DNA of 64,000 nucleotides from Helicoverpa zea (Eukaryota > Arthropoda > Insecta > Lepidoptera > Noctuidae), in NCBI RefSeq assembly GCF_022581195.2, contig NC_061458.1, positions 9,176,001 through 9,240,000 of the forward strand, in the 5' to 3' direction. Made by a program: the position numbers and the translations under genes. Every line of letters begins with the position of its first letter. Positions within the stretch are counted from its first letter, which is position 1. Shown piece by piece: positions 61,101-64,000 of the stretch. Below the pieces are notes generated by a model. The model searched no databases. It was not told the DNA's origin and was given only the letters and a program-made list of their open reading frames with translations.

Positions 61101-63392
61101 CTATACTATACCTATTGCTCGTCGCGGCATGTCACCGATTCACAGATGTATTAAAATTAAAATTCCCACTTCTCAGACGTCTCCGATAAAACGTTGACGT
61201 GATAAGTTAGCAATGCCAAGGGAAACATCCAGTAACGTCATACTCAGCATATTCTCACACGTTACATAATGTTCGTTTGTTCGTACAGACGTCAATAAAA
61301 AGCATTAGTAACAGTATACCTAGTCTGCAGCGATAAGAGTCTAGCTATGCGATGAAGTTTTGTTTCTGTATTGAGTAGGTATCACTATGAAAATGCTATT
61401 TTCCCCTCGGACGAACTTTAAAGTAATTGGAACGACCGTTGTGCGACATAGACACACCGATCTGGTATTACCTTTTTTGATACTTTTTGTCCAAAAAATC
61501 TATTTAGTCTGCTGTAACGGTTATTTTTTGCTCACTTTGTGCGAGGCTGCCGCACGTACATTTATTAAGATCTGTCTCAAGTCTTAATCTTTAGGAATCG
61601 TTCTTCTTTATGTATTTGTGCCGTTATTTAACGGTGTCGACATAAAAGTTCGTAACGTTAACGTAGTAATGAATGTCAGATGTAGACAGTATGTATTGCA
61701 TCGATCCTCGTTAGAGAGACAGCTGTGCTTCCGTTTGGGATTGTGTAGGGCAGGATCAGTAGTGAGTTGGACACGTGTTAACGCTCGGCGCTTCTGCTTC
61801 TCTGCTCGATACACGTGCCGCCCGCCGATAATCACGTTCTTCATTAGTACTCGGAAACGCGTCAACAATAAACCTCGCATGTTATCGCTTCAATTAGAGC
61901 TCCCTTTGAAGTGAGCCATACACAAACGACGATACTATGAAACCATTATGTACCTATTGTAAATCAGTTTACTTCGAAACGCCTATTAAAATTATGCTGC
62001 AGTTAACTTGCATTTCAATAAACTAAGGAGTTCAACACGGATATCGCTTTTAACAATGTAGTTATAAATATTGTGGCTCCATCAATTGACTTTAAAGCAC
62101 TGTCCACGTTCCTGATTTGTCATGATGATTTTAAATAAAGCCCACATAAGTATTTTCCTCCATATTGTTATTAAAACAAAACATGTTTCTCTAGAGCTGG
62201 TTTTATAAAGAGCACACATATAAGGCTTTTATGTGGCGGTAGAATCTGCAAACGGATGTTATCTATGTGTCCGCGAATGCGCGGGGACCGGGGATGATGC
62301 GGGCGGCCTTGGCGCGGGTCGGCGACCGGGCGAAGACCCCAGCAGCACCGCAAGCCAAGCAACGGTCGAGGGCAACGACCAGCGGCGGCCAGGTTGCGCC
62401 CGCCACTTGTGCGCCTATCCTCCTGCCCGACGTGGCCCAAGTGTCCACCCGTGCTCAGGGCCCCCGACAATGCGCCGATCACGTTCACCTCACCGCACCA
62501 CGCTAATTATATTCTTATCGACGAATTATAATCGCAAACGCTCACAAACTTACCATAAGCTTACACAATAGCTACCAAAACTGTATTATGGGCTCCGTCA
62601 TTACCTGAAACAGCCGTCAAAGATGGTCGAACTCAATAATAAAATAAATACAACAGACGACATCCTAACCTTGAATCATGAATGAAATAATGAGTGTTGT
62701 TGATTTTGTTCATGAAAATTTAACTCGCCATAAATAAGTCGTTAAACTGCTTGTTTGTTTTTCATGGTGGATGTCGGCAAGGCAATTAAGGACAATGCAC
62801 AGGCACTAAGCTGTATAGTTAGAGGTCCGTCCCGAGGAAGATTTATTGTCACCCAACAGGGACACCTTGTGAAAGTGTCCGCTCCCTTCACTGGCTGATT
62901 TATACCCCTAAATTATTTTAGCTTTGTTCAGTCACGTGATAAAAGCCGGGATTTAAGACAGTCGCTACTAGATTTATTCTTCTCGAAAATCGGCCATATC
63001 CGCCTTTTATTATCTGTTTTAATATTAAACTAATTAAATTTTTCTTTGTTTCAGGTCAAAGTGGTTAAGTTCAGTTACATGTGGACAATAAACAATTTTA
63101 GTTTCTGTAGAGAAGAAATGGGTGAAGTGTTAAAATCATCGACTTTTTCCGCTGGTGCTAGTGACAAGTTAAAGTGGTGTCTTCGTGTTAATCCTAAAGG
63201 ACTCGATGAAGAGAGCAAAGACTATTTATCGTTATACTTATTATTAGTGTCGTGTAATAAATCAGAAGTGCGGGCAAAATTCAAATTCTCAATATTAAAT
63301 GCAAAACGGGAAGAAACTAAAGCGATGGAGTCACAGCGCGCCTACAGATTTGTTCAAGGCAAAGATTGGGGGTTCAAAAAATTTATCAGAAG
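43119..63392 (+). CDS. roadkill/SPOP-like Cul3 adaptor, 5' part (continues beyond window)
   Basis: Three exons, 43119-43132, 60397-60565 and 63055-63392, join in phase to 173 residues plus two bases. The protein starts MALAR, runs through a Gly/Ser/Ala-rich stretch and reaches MAVSRVPSP (the position of the vertebrate SPOP start) and VAENWCFTQ. It then enters the MATH domain with FSYMWTINNFSFC, GLDEESKDYLSLYLLL, KFKFSILNAK, AYRFVQGKDWGFKKF. The substrate-groove residues known in SPOP (the second Tyr of DYLSLY, the second Phe of KFKF, Tyr of RAYRF, Trp and Phe of DWGF) are all present. The family binds Ser-rich degrons and brings substrates such as Ci/Gli to Cul3 ubiquitin ligase, mainly in the nucleus. 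BTB and C-terminal exons lie to the right of the window. Confidence 0.93.
51677..51823. mobile_element. MITE, copy 2 of family shared with 2027
   Basis: It starts TGGCCTTACTACAAAAACTT and ends AGTTTTTGTGGTAAGACGGC. Its reverse complement aligns with 2027-2154 through CACAAAAACTTTTAAACGTC and AAAAAAATGACA. It is about 20 bp longer than copy 1 in the centre. Non-coding; inside roadkill intron 1. Confidence 0.75.
53320..53520. repeat. Degenerate GTAGC-rich dispersed repeat pieces
   Basis: TGACGTAGCCCGTAGCCGCG at about 53330 and ATGACGTAGCGCCGTAGCAC at about 53491 are related to TACGAGCTACGCCGTAGCCC at 16430. They are probably fragments of one dispersed family. Borders are undefined. Confidence 0.35.
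57140..57285 (+). other. Coding-like GC-rich patch in intron, weakly Ig-like
   Basis: A short patch much richer in GC than its surroundings is open in one plus frame and ends AYG-like with TAA at 57284-57286. The translation has NLTINILQINVKSYSSYTMC followed by HMSDAEYG, which loosely recalls the L-x-I-x-x-V...Y-x-C end of an immunoglobulin V-type domain as in lachesin. No proper acceptor or donor brackets it. It may be a relic of a processed or captured exon, or chance. Confidence 0.2.
60397..60565 (+). CDS. roadkill exon 2 (Gly-rich N-terminus)
   Basis: The acceptor is TATTGTTGCAG and the donor ACACAG|GTAATG. It is phase 2 in (completing Arg) and phase 0 out. It encodes GSGSECGGGGSGGG, an Ala/Ser-rich part, MAVSRVPSPLHDGN and VAENWCFTQ. 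The last piece aligns with the N-terminus of vertebrate SPOP (SRVPSP, VAESWCYTQ). The exon is very GC-rich, unlike the flanking introns. Frames on the opposite strand are shadows. Confidence 0.92.
60566..63054 (+). other. roadkill intron 2 with an anomalous GC island
   Basis: AT-rich except for about 62250-62510, which is strongly GC-rich (GGGCGGCCTTGGCGCGGGTC, CAGCGGCGGCCAGGTTGCGC). Several 60-110-codon frames are open there on both strands, as expected for high GC, and none matches a protein I know. It could be a regulatory CpG island or foreign DNA. Confidence 0.45.
63055..63392 (+). CDS. roadkill exon 3 (MATH domain)
   Basis: The acceptor is GTTTCAG, phase 0, and the donor AGAAG|GTGAGT, phase 2. 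It encodes about 112 residues of the MATH (TRAF-like) domain. Compared with human SPOP as I recall it, most residues are identical; changes include ASDK for ANDK, CNKS for CPKS and KREE for KGEE. The next expected residues, RDFLLDE, lie in a later exon not found before 64000. Confidence 0.97.
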
Positions 63393-64000
63393 GTGAGTCA
63401 GATTTTTTTTCCTCCCACGAAATTCGAACTAGCCATGTCTGACCTTTTTTTGGTGCAGTTGACAGTTGATATCATCCCTTGAAAACTGACAGCCGTCAAC
63501 TCCACAAAAGACGCGGTGGTCTATAGTTGTTTTATAAATTGATATGTGAATGTTATTTATTTGGAGCAGTACAATCGCATAACCATGTTCAGTAGTATTA
63601 CAAAATAAATGCAGTATTACTGTTAAGAACAACCTAATAACAATAACGTCTAAAGGACGAAAAATCACAGTGGATTTTGTAGAAAGCCGTTTTGTGTAAC
63701 GTACGGTAAGGTTGGGGGCGGACCCCACATAATGCAGTCACGTAATTTTATTCCGTACTGCTGAAAATGTGGGCTTCTCGCGAGGGCTATAAACACCACG
63801 TTAAGTAGGCCTCTGGCAACACACGTGTAATCTTTGTTGCTACAGCCGCTACCGAACGGCCGGGAATTATCGGGGGTCTTCTTTTATTGGCCGTCAAGTA
63901 AACCAACCCCTTTGGAAGTCACGCGTACAATGTATCCGGCGTGCAGGCACAAAATTATTCACTATTTACTGCATATTCCATACTATCTAAAATATAAATC
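63393..64000 (+). other. roadkill intron 3 (start)
   Basis: The intron continues to the window edge. At 63476 the word CCCTTGAAAACTGACAGC, then CGTCAACT, repeats a 27-bp stretch from inside the TIR element at 3991-4408, so a small piece of that family is present. No further exon was recognised; a 99-codon antisense frame here has no support. Confidence 0.5.

Overview
This window looks like nuclear DNA from a butterfly or moth (Lepidoptera). The evidence is an AT-rich background full of the GTAGGTACCTAC-type words common in moth genomes, long introns with GT-AG junctions, RTE-clade LINE fragments of lepidopteran type, a tRNA-derived SINE, and several terminal-inverted-repeat elements with TA target duplications. 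Three protein genes can be assembled by splice phase and homology. I see no CRISPR array, operon or prokaryotic gene, no structural RNA gene, and no clear viral gene. Layout: positions 1-1040 hold a 99-bp tandem repeat and a GC-rich patch with a possible minus-strand first exon. Positions 1041-8309 are gene-free and carry degenerate dispersed repeats and two inverted-repeat elements (2027-2154, 3991-4408). Positions 8310-19681 (+) are a seven-exon gene for a 211-residue type I membrane protein with a signal peptide, a Cys-rich ectodomain, one transmembrane helix and a tail with two PPxY motifs. Its second intron contains a hAT-like element (10145-14082, 8-bp target duplication) into which a 5'-truncated RTE retrotransposon has inserted, flanked by direct repeats of about 274 bp. 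Another RTE 3' fragment lies in intron 5. Converging on this gene is HYPK (21601-20729, minus, three exons), the small UBA-type cofactor of the NatA N-terminal acetyltransferase; a 225-bp MITE lies between the two 3' ends. Positions 21.6-42.7 kb are mostly unrecognised sequence with a second, identical and inverted, copy of that MITE (33654-33878), a 577-bp TIR element, a SINE whose 3' end matches the RTE 3' end, and a decayed repeat-type ORF. From 43119 to beyond the right edge runs the plus-strand gene for roadkill/SPOP, the MATH-BTB adaptor of Cul3 ubiquitin ligase: a 14-nt coding first exon, a 17.3-kb intron with several GC-rich islands, a Gly-rich N-terminal exon and the MATH-domain exon. 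The BTB and C-terminal exons lie outside the window. The three genes do not form a known pathway together. The PPxY protein is probably a partner of WW-domain proteins such as NEDD4-type ligases, and roadkill also works in ubiquitylation, but I see no evidence that they are functionally linked. I did not find an unambiguous new system. The most interesting items are the PPxY membrane protein, the nested transposon with very long flanking repeats, the identical inverted MITE pair, and the SINE/LINE shared 3' end.
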